Part shown: one piece after another, positions 36,704-51,800 of the stretch
How positions within the stretch are numbered: the first letter of the stretch is position 1
How the letters are laid out: each line of letters opens with the position of its first letter
Source: Hofstenia miamia
Lineage: Eukaryota; Xenacoelomorpha; Acoela; Hofsteniidae
Direction of reading: 5' to 3'
Length of the DNA stretch: 64,000 nt
NCBI GenBank assembly: GCA_900660155.1
Contig: CABFPE010000246.1
Location: 658,060-722,059, forward strand
Notes under the pieces: generated by a model
The model's input: the letters and a program-made list of their open reading frames with translations, nothing else
Told to the model about the DNA's origin: nothing
The model's database searches: none
Position numbers and translations under genes: made by a program

Positions 36704-36867
36704 ATATATACATATACATATACACATATACACATATACACATATACACATATACACATATACACATATATACATATATACATATATACATATATACATA
36801 TATACATATATACATATATACATATATACATATATACATACATATGCATATATATACATATGCATAT

Positions 36868-36906
<39 letters not shown>
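36704..36906. repeat. Compound TATACA/ACACAT microsatellite (right of LINE)
   Basis: Starts with hexamers (ACATAT, then ACACAT), changes to octamers (ACATATAT) from about 36770, and ends in pure TA at 36880-36906. All ORFs reported across it are artefacts of the repeat. Confidence 0.95.
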
Positions 36907-36911
<5 letters not shown>

Positions 36912-36997
36912 GAATGTAATGAATGAATCAAGAATATAATTGAAATGATCGGAACTATAGGCAGGGATAGATTTTTTATTTATTCAAAGTGCGATTT

Positions 36998-37678
36998 TAT
37001 AAGTGAAAAATGTTTCGTTGTTCCTCTAAATGTTTACTCATATCTTGTTTGAGTTCACTAATGACATTTTCGCTTTATCTTTCCATTTTTTCGAACCTCT
37101 CATTTAACATCAAAACTTGAGTTTTTAATGTCATTTCATTCTCATGGTTCCTTCTCAGCATTTGTAGAATTTCAAGTGAATTTAATTCGTTTTCCAAGGG
37201 GTATGGTTTGCATTTCAACATCCATAGCAGGGGATAAACTTTCCAGCGATTGTGTTCTTGCTGAAGTCCTTGAGGCTTTTTGATTGTGATTTTTCTTATT
37301 CTTCTTATTTGTTGCGAGGTTGCATTAGTTTTGTATGTTGCCTTGATGTCTGCAAGTTTTTCATTTCATTAACAAAAAAATTTTTTCCGTAAGTTAAGTA
37401 GTAATTTCTCTTCTCATCCATGTCACAGATAATAAGTAAAGTATTACATTCCACAGAGTGAGAGAGATGCAGAACAATAGTAAAGATCAACCTTCTCCTG
37501 TGTTTGATCACAACTGGAGTACATCTCCTAACATGGTAAACTTCCACAAGATCCCATCATGTAAAACAAACTAAGTTAGAGAACAATAAAAAACAGTAAC
37601 AGTATGACGGTAGGTTTTTCTTGGTATAGTAAATTTCCAGATTTCAATAGGACTTTCAGCGTCTTGTCACGGTCGCAA
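36998..37678 (-). mobile_element. Gypsy 5' end: primer-site-like sequence, leader and gag N-terminus
   Basis: A minus-strand frame at about 37195-36998 (one internal stop) reads NSLEILQMLRRNHENE, then a coiled coil with an SELKQDMSKHLEEQ block. It parallels the gag start at 25725-25890 (SEVLNILRQTNETE, SKLKIEMNNHLENQ). Upstream at 37678-37661 is TTGCGACCGTGACAAGAC, similar to the primer-binding region after the 5' LTR of many animal Gypsy elements. It is another copy of the same family, cut off at the microsatellite. Confidence 0.55.
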
Positions 37679-38400
37679 TGTAGAATCTTTACCCAGGCCG
37701 AGATGTGCATTAATTAGATCTATTTAGAAATCATAAATAACAGATTCTTCCAAGTGGGGTAATGTTTAAACGTTTGAAGTTTCATTGTCTCATGTACTCT
37801 GTATATCTTAATCTGGACCAAACTATATTTATAATCCTTACAATTGTAAGAGTAACAGGTAACAGCCATTATTTAGGTAATGATATGAGAGAGACTCCAG
37901 TTCGTGATGGGCCCACTGCCTGAAGCAATGTCTGGTAACCAAGAAGCCATCCGCCGGGCCGTAGCAGAGTGAAATTCCATCAACTCAGCTCATTCTCAAA
38001 GACTAATTTTATTATTAAAAACTATTTACAATTGAATGGAGCTTCCTAGCCTACGATAAAAATAGATACAGTAGATACAAGTGCAAACTGTACTACAAAC
38101 ATAGGCCTATATACAAGGTCGTTATCAGTCTCGTTATGGGTCTCTTACTGTTAAGAATTTAGATCTAAAACAAATAAGTAAATACATAACAGTTCTACTG
38201 TTGGCTAGCTAGCCTTATTGCGGTTTTGTTACTACATGTAGTTATGCAAAAGATTGATAGCCAGCTAGGCACAAAATAAAAACCCTTACACCTATTCGTA
38301 ACTTAAATGCATGGTTTCAATCAAGGCAACAACTATCTAAATCCCTCGCAACAGCCTATTGATCGTTACATGCATGAAATGCCTAGCTGCGCATTTTAAA
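37679..38400 (-). mobile_element. Candidate 5' LTR
   Basis: The boundary is inferred from the primer-site-like sequence: the preceding bases on the minus strand end in CA at 37679. An AATAAAA on the minus strand near 38010 could be the R-region poly(A) signal. The far end is not defined; 38400 is a guess. No match to the LTR-like repeat at 145-1088 was noticed. Confidence 0.35.
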
Positions 38401-38756
38401 TAAATAATCAAACCAATATCAAAAATAAGTGACTACTAAGGAGTTTATTCTCCATCAACATATCTTTCCTCGTAGTACATATTTATATAAACACTTTATA
38501 AACATATTTATCATTAAACAAGTACCTATCACCGTTTTAGTTTGCCTACATAGAAAAGTTCTGCGTTAATGACGGTAATTCAAAATCGACATGGAGCTTG
38601 ATTGTCCACATGTAATTTGTCAAAATTTAATGTTGCAAATACTTGCTTTACAAAATTATTCAATTATTCAAATGACATGACCTGGTGTTGCCTAATTCAA
38701 CAAAATACAAAATAACATAATCAATTAAATCGTTATTCGACCTTGGTTTCTTTTAC

Positions 38757-38957
38757 TTTTTTCTCTTTATTTTTGTTTTCATTGGATTATGCTACAATAT
38801 GGAATGAATTACCAAAATATATCAAACAAATAAATAGATTAAAAAACTTTAATATTGATACTAAAAAATTCTTTTACACCTTTAATATAAAAAGACTGAA
38901 ATGTCGAGGATATACATTTTACAATCCTGATTACTCTATTAAACTAAAATCTCCATA
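38757..38957 (+). mobile_element. LINE ORF2 C-terminal fragment and tail
   Basis: A short plus-strand frame has ATIWNELPKYIKQINRLK and ends at TAA (38957), like the LWN-L...FKK-L ends of CR1-type ORF2. An ATT-rich tail follows (38960-39000). No upstream RT blocks remain. Confidence 0.5.
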
Positions 38958-38999
38958 AGTTAATTATCATTATTATTTTATTATTGTTTTGTTTCATTA

Positions 39000-39855
39000 T
39001 ATTTTGTTTGTATGTCTTTTCCTGACGCTTTCAGAATTTTTTGAATATAGATATTTCTTCTTCTTCTTTTATAAATTTTTTAATTTTGAAACTATCGTTT
39101 TGATTGATACATAGTTATTTTTAAATATGGTGTGACGAGATTTTGAACTAGAAATTATTGACCGGGTTCTGATTTAATAAATATAAGATTAAATTTTTGA
39201 TGCCTCACGCAGTGAACCTCTTACCATCAAATGTCATCAATATATTGGAATAGGATTTCATCTCTTTTCATTTAATTAATTCTCAAAATGGGAGTGGAAT
39301 ATTCGTAACTAATTACCATGATTTATTATCATTGATATTGTGAGTAGAAAATTGTAAATTCCACCGACACAGACCTATATTCTTGTTTCCCGTAATATAT
39401 GCTTTAAAATATCAAAATTAAAAATACTGAGTGCCAATTATTGTTAGACAAATACAAAATTATTTGGATTTGACAAAAGTATGATTCATAACAATTTAAC
39501 TGAAAGGGCTTCTTTATAAAATATTTACAAAATCATGTCAGTCCAATTACTTTAGAAAGCATTAGATTTAGTCAATTCATAAAACCGTACTTAATTATCA
39601 CATTATAACTTGTAATTTAAGTATCTCGTGGCTGATGAACCAAGGATATGCTTATCGCGTGGTTAGAAGGATTTACTTGATGCCGATAATTAATCTCTGC
39701 AGGCCAAAATGAGATTTTTCGTAAGAACAAAATCAAATAAATTTTTCATGGCTACTATTATCTCTCGAATGAAGATTATTTCTGGGGTATTGTAGCTGAT
39801 ATTAACATAGAGGCTTTGATCTTGAAATTAAAATAGTTTATGCATATGTTTTAAT
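39000..39855. other. No gene seen
   Basis: AT-rich, nothing supported. Confidence 0.5.
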
Positions 39856-39859
39856 TACC

Positions 39860-40205
39860 AGTGATAGGTGCAAGATGGTCGACTCGACCTGCAAGTTGCG
39901 TCGGGTCGTGTCAGGGGCTTTGCCAACCTGCAATTTGGAAACAGTATTCCTCCACTTACAATTTTTTTGCAATGAAAAAGATTAAAATCCAAATAAATGA
40001 GCAGCAATCCACCCTTCAACTATTAAATCACCATAATTTAGAAGTATACCTATTTATTGAGGTTTTGTAATAATCTGGTTTACGAAACTTTTCTCCCTGT
40101 TTAGTCAATCAGCTGTTAGCATAGGTTGACGTGGGTCTGATAGATCTGCAAGTTGGGTCGGGTCGGGTCAACAAAAAATTAGTGCAGGTAGAGTTGGTAG
40201 GGTAA
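39860..40205. repeat. GGGTCGGGTC-type dispersed repeat
   Basis: Both ends carry GGGTCGGGTC-like words (TTGCGTCGGGTCGTGTC near 39897 and TTGGGTCGGGTCGGGTC near 40150), with TAGGT/AGGTT-like edges. Related words occur at 52.1-52.4 kb and 57.9-58.0 kb. Such GGGTCGGGTC-rich ends are common in non-autonomous hAT-like elements. Exact ends and target duplication are not resolved. Confidence 0.45.
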
Positions 40206-42040
40206 AAAATTTTTACTGAGAGGTTCCATCTAGGCTACCATTTAGAGAAATCATTAAGATATCATTATAGTTTGTTTTAAAGTCCTTAGGTAGATCAATT
40301 GACATAAATTCAACGCTACCTTAGCTCTTTTTGCCTTTTTTATATTTGGCCAACCTGTAATAAATTTTTATTGAAGTTTTGACTAATATCTAATAAATTA
40401 TTGTCATTTATTTTTAACATTCTAATATTGCAATCCATAGAATTAAGAACTTATTTTTTAGTACTAAATGTAATCAAGGTGTTGGATGCATAGTTTTTGG
40501 AGATAATTGCAATGCTGTACAAAACTGAAAAATATATTCACTTTATTTTACAAAGCATGATGAACACATTCAAAATTTTAAGTTTATAACTATGGTAAAT
40601 GTACAGTAACAGACTTCTATTTACAGACTAATTCTAACATTTATGTGGACCATTTTCAAATTCGTTGAATATTTCCTAGAATGTGAACTCCTGTATAGGT
40701 CTGTTTCAATATTGTAAAAAAAGAGAAGCATTATATGACATTTGCAACGAATATCTAATAGATTATTTTTACACAAACTTTTAATTATCATAATAACTTT
40801 TTCAATGTTAAACTTTTAATGTAGATAATATACGATGCGAACTTCCTCCGAATTGAGATCAGGGGACTTTGCAATGTGGAAGCAAAAATGTTGACGTGGA
40901 ATAAGAAGCTAATATTGAGAAAACTGATATTGAATCTGTAGTCGTGGCTGTATTTGGATATTACGCAAGAAACATGACACATTGAAGTTCAACCAAAGCC
41001 AAAATCCTGATAATAACAAGAATCACTATGTCGAATATTGGGATATATTTCATTATATGGTTAAATTGCTTACCAATACAACGTTACATTGAAAATTATT
41101 TTTTAAATGAAGCATAATTTCTTAAAGTACATCTTTAATAAATTTTCAACCCAACAATTGATTGCTTAAGAATTGTAATTTATTTAATTTAATAAAAAAA
41201 ATTAATAAATATACTTGAGTAAAATTGTATTATCAATAATTTTTCAGTAATTAAAAAAAATTGTTTTCTTTGATTTTTTCAAAAAAAGACCAATTTTGGG
41301 AACCTGTCAGAATGAGAAAAAAATATTGCTAGTAGTGATATACATGTTTTTATACAAAACCTTATAATGTGGAGCATTTTTACATTAAACCTAGATTTCT
41401 AATCTGAACAATGTTTTCTTAAATAATTACATAATATATCGTAAATTTCATAATTAGGATTAGTTTTAAGGTAATATTAAACTTGATTTGGATTACGAAT
41501 TGCAATATTCCTCACAAATGATAACAAGGGTATAGCTTTAAACCAATATTGAATTTGTTTTATGGAGCGTATAGTTAGAATTGAATAAAAAGTTTAGATA
41601 TTCGTATCGATGTATATTTTATTGACGGTGGAATGTGTAACAGTATGACATAATCTCTGTTATTCTAGAATGTAATGCTAATGCCTGAGAATTTGCGCTC
41701 AGGAGTATACTAATAGAATTAGTTGGTTTGCTTAATGGGAGATCAACTAAATTTTTAAGTAAACACCTTCTAATTAATGGATTTTAACGTCGGCGTGAAG
41801 CTCGACAATGTTTTCTGTCCCAATCGTTTGTTAATCTCGTACCACAAGAGGGGGTGCAAACAGTAATATGCTACTGTTTATTGCATACTCATGGTACACA
41901 TGTGCGCGCATTAAAGTAACCGATTTAATAAAAGATTCGTTTACTGAATTAACAGATCTATCTGTGCAGTGCTCAGGGACAGACAGCAGGGGGGCGAGTC
42001 TGCTTACCAGTACAGCCATGTGGGATATAGAAATTAAAAT
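40206..42040. other. No gene seen; upstream of Pitx
   Basis: AT-rich until about 41780, then GC content rises towards the Pitx first exon, which suggests promoter or 5' UTR sequence. No TATA box or start site can be assigned. Confidence 0.4.
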
Positions 42041-42047
42041 ATGCGCA

Positions 42048-42053
42048 TAATCC
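42048..42053 (+). promoter_or_regulatory. TAATCC site upstream of Pitx
   Basis: TAATCC, the preferred core of K50 homeodomains such as Pitx and Otx, lies 93 bp before the Pitx ATG. Another lies in the intron (42918-42923, repeated in the duplicated block). One such hexamer is expected often by chance. Confidence 0.25.
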
Positions 42054-42145
42054 TGATTCAGTCAGGGCATTGATTCTACTACATATAGTTACAAATTTAG
42101 CCAACGGAGCAGAAATTTCACTTCCCGAAAAGTTCTGCAATACAC

Positions 42146-43782
<1,637 letters not shown>

Positions 43783-43843
43783 GTTAAAATTTTAGTTGTT
43801 TAATTGTAAAATATATATTCTGTAGTTCTCTGAAATTCGAAGA

Positions 43844-43849
43844 AATAAA
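43844..43849 (+). terminator. Poly(A) signal of Pitx
   Basis: AATAAA 62 bp after the Pitx stop codon, a plausible 3' end signal. Confidence 0.5.
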
Positions 43850-43859
43850 TAATTTATCT

Positions 43860-46800
43860 AAAAAATTCCAATAATTCTTTTACCCGCTTATATTCAATTA
43901 AATTTATTATATATTGATATATTTTACATGGCAATTCGTTTAAAAGATAAAGCAAATTTATAATTATTGTTTCAAAAATTCTTTTACTCTCTATATTCCA
44001 TGGAAGTTACTTTCTAATATGGATCATAACAAAATATTATTCATGCATTTAAACATTAACACAGACACTTTAAAGAATAGAATTTATTGTTCAAATAGAG
44101 ACTTGTAGTAATATTTCCTATCATTTCAAAAATTCCATTTGGATATTAGAATAAATTTTCTATAACTGATTTAAAGCATTGTACTCTTTATTTTATAAAT
44201 ATTAAAGATAAAGTTACACAGAATTCCTTCGATTCCTAAAATTAAACACTTCATTAATTATGATACTTTAAAATTAATTTCTAAAAATAGATGCAAATTT
44301 TGTAATTGATATATCATTCGACTTTAGCCTGTTTATTTACAATAATAATTAGAATACCTAGTAGGAAAATTGTAACTACCTGATTTTTATATAAAACTTA
44401 AATTACAAATTTTAATTGTTAACACATTTCTTAAGAAAAATATGCATTGCCTAGTATCGAATGTTTGTTAGATATGATTAAAAAAGTTTTATGCTTGTGA
44501 TCAAACAACTCGTAGTTGCATACACTACAAACTCGTAATATTCCTCAATTAAACATCTCTGCATGTCCACCATATCATGTGTTATAAATATTTATGAATT
44601 TGTTTAATTCTATTTGCGTATTAATAACATCAACCCATGCCTCACTCTGTATTTATTTACGATTCACACATTTGTTGATAACGAAGCAACCACACAATTT
44701 AATAACAAATTTTTGTCTGACATGCTTCTTACATCTGGAATGAAGTGTGCACCCTAGAATGACGATTCCGTGGAATCGTTTCACATTTCACTCAATTCGA
44801 TAAAAACATAAATTTCACTAAATTTTGTTAGTTGTGAATAATTTATTATAAGTGAACTATTACTCTTTCTGTAAATGCATTCACAAATATTTTCTCATTA
44901 AATTTCAACATATCTTAAAAAGTACTTTCTGAATGTACATGTATATTGCAATTGCTAAGTACATTGTTAAAATAGCGATTATTCGAAATATCTAGGCATG
45001 TTTGTTTCATAGTTATTGTGCATGTATGAACCAATGAGTTGACAGAACTTAAATAAAAAATCTCTAAGAAATATTTTTTTAATAAACTTTAATTAACGCT
45101 ATAATTTAGATTTCTAGCATAATGCTATGGGGTAATATAGCATGTGTTGAACAGCTGTTTTTACAATATGCTGTACCCATTCCGTAGAAGTCTCTTAGGA
45201 AATACGACAATAATATGCTTAAAGCAGGAATTCATTTATATTGGTAGGCCAGGCACACGCATTTAATTAACATGGCAATGATCCAGACTAGGATATTAGC
45301 GGTAAAATATGATTTTAAAAGATGATGTAACCTACTTATTGATGGAACGTCCCACTCAAAGTTTGAAACAATTTCTTCAGAACTGCTTTGCAAGTTTTAT
45401 GTTATAATCTTAAAAATTTAAGTAACTGATTTTCACTGATTTTTTTTCGAAAAAACTACAATCACAACTGGCTAAAATTTCATGGATAAGCATTATTTTA
45501 TAGTTCATTTCTTTGGCGTAGTAATGTAAGCAATTTTATGCTGCTTTAAAAATCTGATTGAATAATTATTTTAGAATAATTTAACAGACTCTTACTGGTT
45601 CGCTATTGATGAAATATATAAGAACATAACTTGCTATAAATACATTTATCATGATGCGATGTATATTGTAATTCTACAAATCCAATCGCAGGTATTTCAG
45701 ATGAAGCAAAGTTGCATTTTAAATGCGACATTATAACAATCCAATAAATGTTCATGTTTTAAATTCGTCTGCTTCAAAGCTTCAAACAAAGAACTGCAAC
45801 TTATAATTTATGGTATATTTTTTAAAAATGTGTACTTTAAATTGTAATATTCTCATTGCTCTCATGGTAAAAACAGTATATTTTTGTTCAATTTCAAAAT
45901 TGAATTTATGTAAAGAAAATTATTTTTGTGATAAGAAGGTTGGCAGCAACTTAAAATAATTGTAGTTAATAGCTTAGTCAATTTTATTTGTAAGATTAAA
46001 CAATGTTAATAGCCACTATGAAGTACAAAATTGCTTCAATAACAGAATACAAAATTCATATTTCAATAAATAGTACATGTAGTAAAATGTCTATGAAAGC
46101 ATTAGTTTTTGGACCACTTATCAGGATCAGCTAGCAATTTACAAAATTTGAATTTCAAATGAATTTCATTTTTACTTGAATTAACCTCAAGGGTGTGCAT
46201 AAACTTTTAGTTTTCTTTGTCATATTAAGCACACAATCTCACCAATTCTAAGCCAAATACCTCTTGTTCATTGTAAAACAAGAACATGTAAATGAAAATA
46301 ATGATTAACGCAAAAAATCACCACTAACTTTTCAAGCAGTATGTTGATGTAGATCAAGACCTTGTATAGAAATAAGAAAAATATGTATTAGAATTTCAAG
46401 TAATTAAAATGTAAAAAATATGCATTAAATTAATCCCAAAAATAGTTGCAAAATGGTTTAAGTTGCCAAAATTGGCATAAGTGTAGATTAGATATTGGCT
46501 ATTGGATTCAATATACCGATATAATATTATACTAAAAGCTTATTCATTTAAAGCATAGGATCAAATCAATGCAATTTTGTCTCGTATAAAATAAATTAAA
46601 ATCTTCAAGGACTATTTCTAAGCTTGAAATTCAATACATTTCCGTTAAATTTTCAGGTAGATAACCCATATCAATAGTTCATAATTGAAAACGTGTGCAT
46701 TTATTGAGTGAGCTATATTTGTGTAGTTGACGGAAATGTTGAATCTATATACATGTTTTATTGAACTAAGACAACAAGTTATAGTTGCATGTAAAAATCT

Positions 46801-47700
46801 TTTAAGAAAAATAATTTCTCTCAGCTTGCTTCAAAAATGATCTTCTCTGACTGCAAAAATTATATGCGACAAATGAAATCATCAAACCTGTTTGATATTT
46901 AATACCGAATATTTGTATGAAAAAGTCTCACCAATTAATAATCAGGAGTTAGAAAGCAGAAGCATTCAATAAAAAGACAATGCATAGTTTATTATTTAGA
47001 ACATTAAATTTACAAAGAGTGGGTGTGGAACGGATTTTGGAAGAAGGCAGCAAGTTACTTTTATATACAATATAGTAAGTTGTTTTATTTTCTATTCTAA
47101 CAACACTTTTAAATTCTACAGGGTAGAGAGGTATTTTTGAAAGATAGATTTTAGGTGGAAGTTGTTCTCCCTACCCACATACTTTCAACGCAACTGATAT
47201 CTATATTAGATTTTTAAAATTATTGTTATAGGTCCTCCTTATTCAATAAGTCAAGATAATAATTTACTCAATTCCAGATTTATTGGATTATAGCAGTAGA
47301 AGTGTTTTGCTGAATCTAACTATAAAATAACCATATTAAAGTTTTAATTTTAAGGTTGCAACGAAATATTTAATCACTTTTATTGCGTTGGCTTATTTAT
47401 TTAAATTCTAAATAATATACATTGCTAATTTTCATTATAAAGAAATTCCTCGGGATTTAAGTTAATTCTCTCCAAGATTATGCACATATATTGGTTACAT
47501 AACGAAGTGGTTCAAAACAAAATGTGATTTTCATTTTTAATCATTACAAATACAATCAAGTGAATATTTTTAAGAAATTAAATGCATCCGTGATTATATT
47601 AGCACAACGTCACTAGTGTATTGCACAAGAATGTCAATTTCCTAAATTGAGTTATGCATCAATTCAATTTATAAGTAGAGATACTCATTCTCACTTCACT
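43860..47700. other. Gene-free stretch downstream of Pitx
   Basis: About 3.8 kb of AT-rich DNA with no supported ORF or recognisable transposon. It could hold Pitx regulatory DNA, but no specific element can be named. Confidence 0.5.
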
Positions 47701-47738
47701 CCAGCACTTCTGTAATATTCGAAACGTGTTCTTCGATT

Positions 47739-48831
47739 TCACAAAAAAAGTGTAGTCCCAAGTTTCATTTCAGGATTCAGAGAGGCAATTCTAAAAAAGC
47801 TATTCAAAACTAAGTTATACGCCTTATTTAAGAAATGAAGAATCATCAATATTGAACAACATGCACTACTAATGTTATTTTTTGTAAACAATTCACCAAA
47901 GACTGTATAGTGCAGAAATGACATAGCTAAGAAATGAGAATTTGATGCCAAATTTTTTCTCACTAAGTTCCTATAAACAACCTGATCAATCAAAAAATCT
48001 TCCCTAAGATGACAAAAATCTACTGATTCGATAGAACTCAAACTTTGTTTAATACATAAATAGTACGTTTCAGAAAACTTAAACCAGAACTTTAGTACTC
48101 AAAGCTGGCAATGAACTCTATTTTATTAGTTATTTTTTACTATAAGAAACAGCTAGAAGACTCAATTCACTGCAATGTAAGTTCATTTTTATAGAAAAAA
48201 ATTATTCCTTAACATAAACCGCATTCCAAGTGTGCTAAAATAAAATAAATTTATGATTATGCAGTAGATGTTAAAATTTTTTTTTGAAAATGATACTATA
48301 TTTTGCAACTCAATCAGAAGAAAATTTGCAACGATGCACCAGAAATGTATCTTTCTCTAAGATCTTACCCTCAAACTACACATTGGTTCTTTAAAGAAAC
48401 CCTGTCGTCCACGATTTCAAACAATTTTTCCACTTTTAGAATAGAACACAATATGGTTAAATGAGCTTCTGTGGTATTATAGAAATTTGTGATAAAAGTT
48501 ATTCTTTTACTTGAAGTACTTGCAAATATTAATCTGTCTTCAACCTTTAAAACACTCTCCAAACGTAATGGACAAATAATATAGCAGTCTAGAGCCCATT
48601 GTAGCAAAAACTAGCCTCAAGTATTTTGTTTTCTGTAAATAAACTACTTAAGCTTCTTTCAAGACGAATTATAAATGAAAATGAAAGAGGAGATAATTCC
48701 CTATCCACTGTTAATTTAAGATTTTGGATACTCTTAGTATTTAGTCTGATGTGAGCGTTTAAATATTTTTTATATACACCAATACAGATTGTAAGAAATG
48801 CCAAGGATAAAAATATCAAATAAGCCCACAT
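47739..48831 (-). other. Possible broken or multi-exon gene, unrecognised
   Basis: Three minus-strand frames lie in series. 48831-48589 (80 aa) starts with a clear hydrophobic anchor, MWAYLIFLSLAFLTICIGVY, followed by basic residues. 48607-48371 (78 aa) overlaps it in another frame, as if a frameshift had split one gene. 48041-47739 (100 aa) is a third frame. A GTAAGA donor-like site lies just after the second at about 48366. I recognise no family. It could be a pseudogene, exons of a membrane protein, or chance. Confidence 0.25.
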
Positions 48832-48849
48832 TTACAACAGGATGCAACC

Positions 48850-51800
48850 ATAAACAGTATACAATTTTAAGGGATATAAATTTTATACGTAAATTATTTG
48901 TTAATATTTTTAATATTTATACATAATACATTCTATTTTATATTTAATTGGAAATAATAAAGTATATAATATTGTTCTTAAAAATACAATTCCTTTTAAT
49001 TGAAATTTATTAAAGATTAATTCACTTATGAAGATCTGAAGTTAGTCTCAAATGTTTCGTTGTATTGGTAAACCTTGAAAATAGATCGTGGCAGTTTTAC
49101 ATATATTATTATTATAATACTGTGGATATATCTGTCATTTTGCTCTAAGCCATTAATTTACAAATATATTCTCCAAATATTTACACAACTAATAAACCAA
49201 ATTCAAATAAAGTGATAAACGGTCCCTTAGATAGGATTTTAATCGCCAAAGTAAAAGAGATTATGTATTTTGCAACGTGTCCTATTTGCAACTGTCTACA
49301 AAAAGAAGAAAAGGAATTTTATTTTTTATTATGATTTGTATAATATGTAACCTTACATTTAACTCGTTTTGATGTAGCTATGAAAAATAGGTTGAAAACA
49401 ATTAATATAAAAATAAAAAAATTGAAATTAAAAACTGTTAAATATACAAAATAAATATAAATCAGAATGTTACTATTGTTTGCATCATACTAAGAACAGC
49501 AATTGGTATAGGTAAGATTCAGATGTTTAAAAATGTATTTAAGATTTTTTTCTTTGAAAGTAAATCTACGGTTTCTCAAATTGAAAAAAAAATCTGTTAT
49601 TAAATAATATAGCTAGTTGAACCCAATATTAAAAAAGTAAATCCGTATATTTTGTATTTTTATTAGTGGAAATCATTTCAATCCAAGTTCATTATCATTA
49701 ACAATTGATTGCAAGAATCATTAAGTATTTATTCCGCACGACTAAATAATCACTGATTGCATTAAAATATGTTGAAATAGAAAACCCACTTTTCATTTGG
49801 ACATATTGCTAGGTAAAATAAATATACAATCCTAGTTTTAATAAAACATCGGATACCATGCCTTACGGAATTATTTTTTGACAAGATTAAGCCTATATAA
49901 TTTTGGTTTTCTCTTACATTATAATATATGTTCTTTTATTATGGATATAAGATATATCACAATCTCTGATCAGGGACTTTTAAATATTTGATTTAGAAAA
50001 GTTGCAAATTTCCTTACCTAATGGATGAAATTCTTTCAATTATTTTTTACTTATTGCAATATTTTTACAGATTTATTTGCTTAAGTGGAAACATTGTTAT
50101 TTTAAATCATTATATATTCTTACAAAACAGTAAAATACATGTTGCCTCATGAATATTGTATAAATTATACGTAAAAAAATTATGAAAATACATACTTGCC
50201 CTTAACATTATTTCTCTGATTGTGTCGGAAATCCAACAAAAATCTAAAAAGTAAGAAATCTTAGTGACCAATCTTCCCCCGTTCTATACCCCGTCGGCAC
50301 CATCCTACCAAAAATGTCTTTGACAAAAAGATTTTGTGTTACCCTACACTCAGCTTAGCCGTTTATAATTAATAGATAATCCGCTTGCAAAAACTGGTAA
50401 TTCAAATTCAGAATGACATTTAGGAAGATTACATTTCAGAAAAATATTGAATACCAATATTTAAGGTCACTCTCGAATCTTTAATAAAGACATTTTTCAG
50501 GCGGGACGCTAGCACATCTCTTCATATATTAACATTTACAGTCTATGCAATTAATTTCCGAATCATGACAGCTAATCGCTCACGCATAGTCCTGTTTACC
50601 ATTTTAATTCCCTGTTTAAGCCCTTTGATTATTTGTTGAAGTTTGCACATAGATTTAGCTACATTTACAAAATAAGGAGTTAAAAGAAATCCTGGATCAA
50701 TGAAATATAACTCAAACAGTTTGTTTTTCTAATATTTATTGGAATTTAGCTGGATTATCTGCTAACAGGCCATCGGAGCTTTATTAATAAAGCGCCTGCT
50801 GTGAGTTTAGTGCCTTTCCACAAGGATCTTGACATACTGCCTGATTAGGTTGATAATAAAACCGTTGTGTAAACTACGCCAATATATTTTATTTGACAGA
50901 CGAGAATAAATTACGAGTAAATCCAGGCTGAGCCCATAAGCCTAATTTCACACCTTCCTATCAATTATTGCATGCAAATAATTTAAATTAAAAACACTCG
51001 TTAATTCCAAGTTCGTTGTTCATTGGCAGTATGCAACATTTACTGCTCAATTGGACTTACATTTCGAAATGTGCGTCTTTTCCCTGACCTAAATTTTAGT
51101 TCCATGATGGTAGTTCAATGAACTTTACACCAAATATTATTGCTTAAATGTGTATTCAAGGGAAATTACATTGTAATTTAAAAAAGTTAGTTTAGGAGAG
51201 CGCAGTTTGCTGCTTTACAAAGTTTACACTACGGTTTCAGACATCTAACTTTGAGAAATTTTCTGTATTATATTCACGTAGAAATCTTTATCTCAAGCTA
51301 ATTTTTTACTTAATAACAAAATTTTGAATAAACATTGATGCTCTTCTTAGTACTAAATATAATAAGCATTACGAAAAGAAGATGTTTAAATACTCACACT
51401 ACTCCAAGAACGACATAATAACGTAGTTTCATTTGAAGAGAAGACCAGTGACGGAAGTTGACCGGGTAGATTCATGAAGTAGGATGAACAAGCAGCATAA
51501 ATCAAAGCTTAAATTAAATTCATATCTATGAGAAAAGTGGGTCAACAACACTGAACAACAAAATTGCATCACTTTGGGAAAGGCAACGTATTTCTTACAC
51601 TATATGATGGTTGCTGGCTTAATACAATGTTTTTACTTTTAATATTATATATAAATTTCTTATTGATTTTTCATAAACTTGAGCAATATTTTGTTTCAAT
51701 GAGAGCTTGCTAACCGTAAACAGCCCAGACATTTTTTACAATTTGCTAGCCTGGTAATTTATTGCAATTACAAAAATAATTCTTTAAATTTTAGTACAAA

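Noticed and set aside
36651-36907. Four overlapping Tyr/Ile-rich ORFs
   Set aside because: All are translations of the TATACA/ACACAT microsatellite; the same applies to the ORF at 33647-33829.
48371-48831. Bridge-like lipid transfer protein N-terminus
   Set aside because: An N-terminal anchor alone is not enough; the following sequence does not match the family convincingly.
50740-51010. Enhancer for Pitx
   Set aside because: Only a modest GC rise and common homeodomain and forkhead words; no conservation data.
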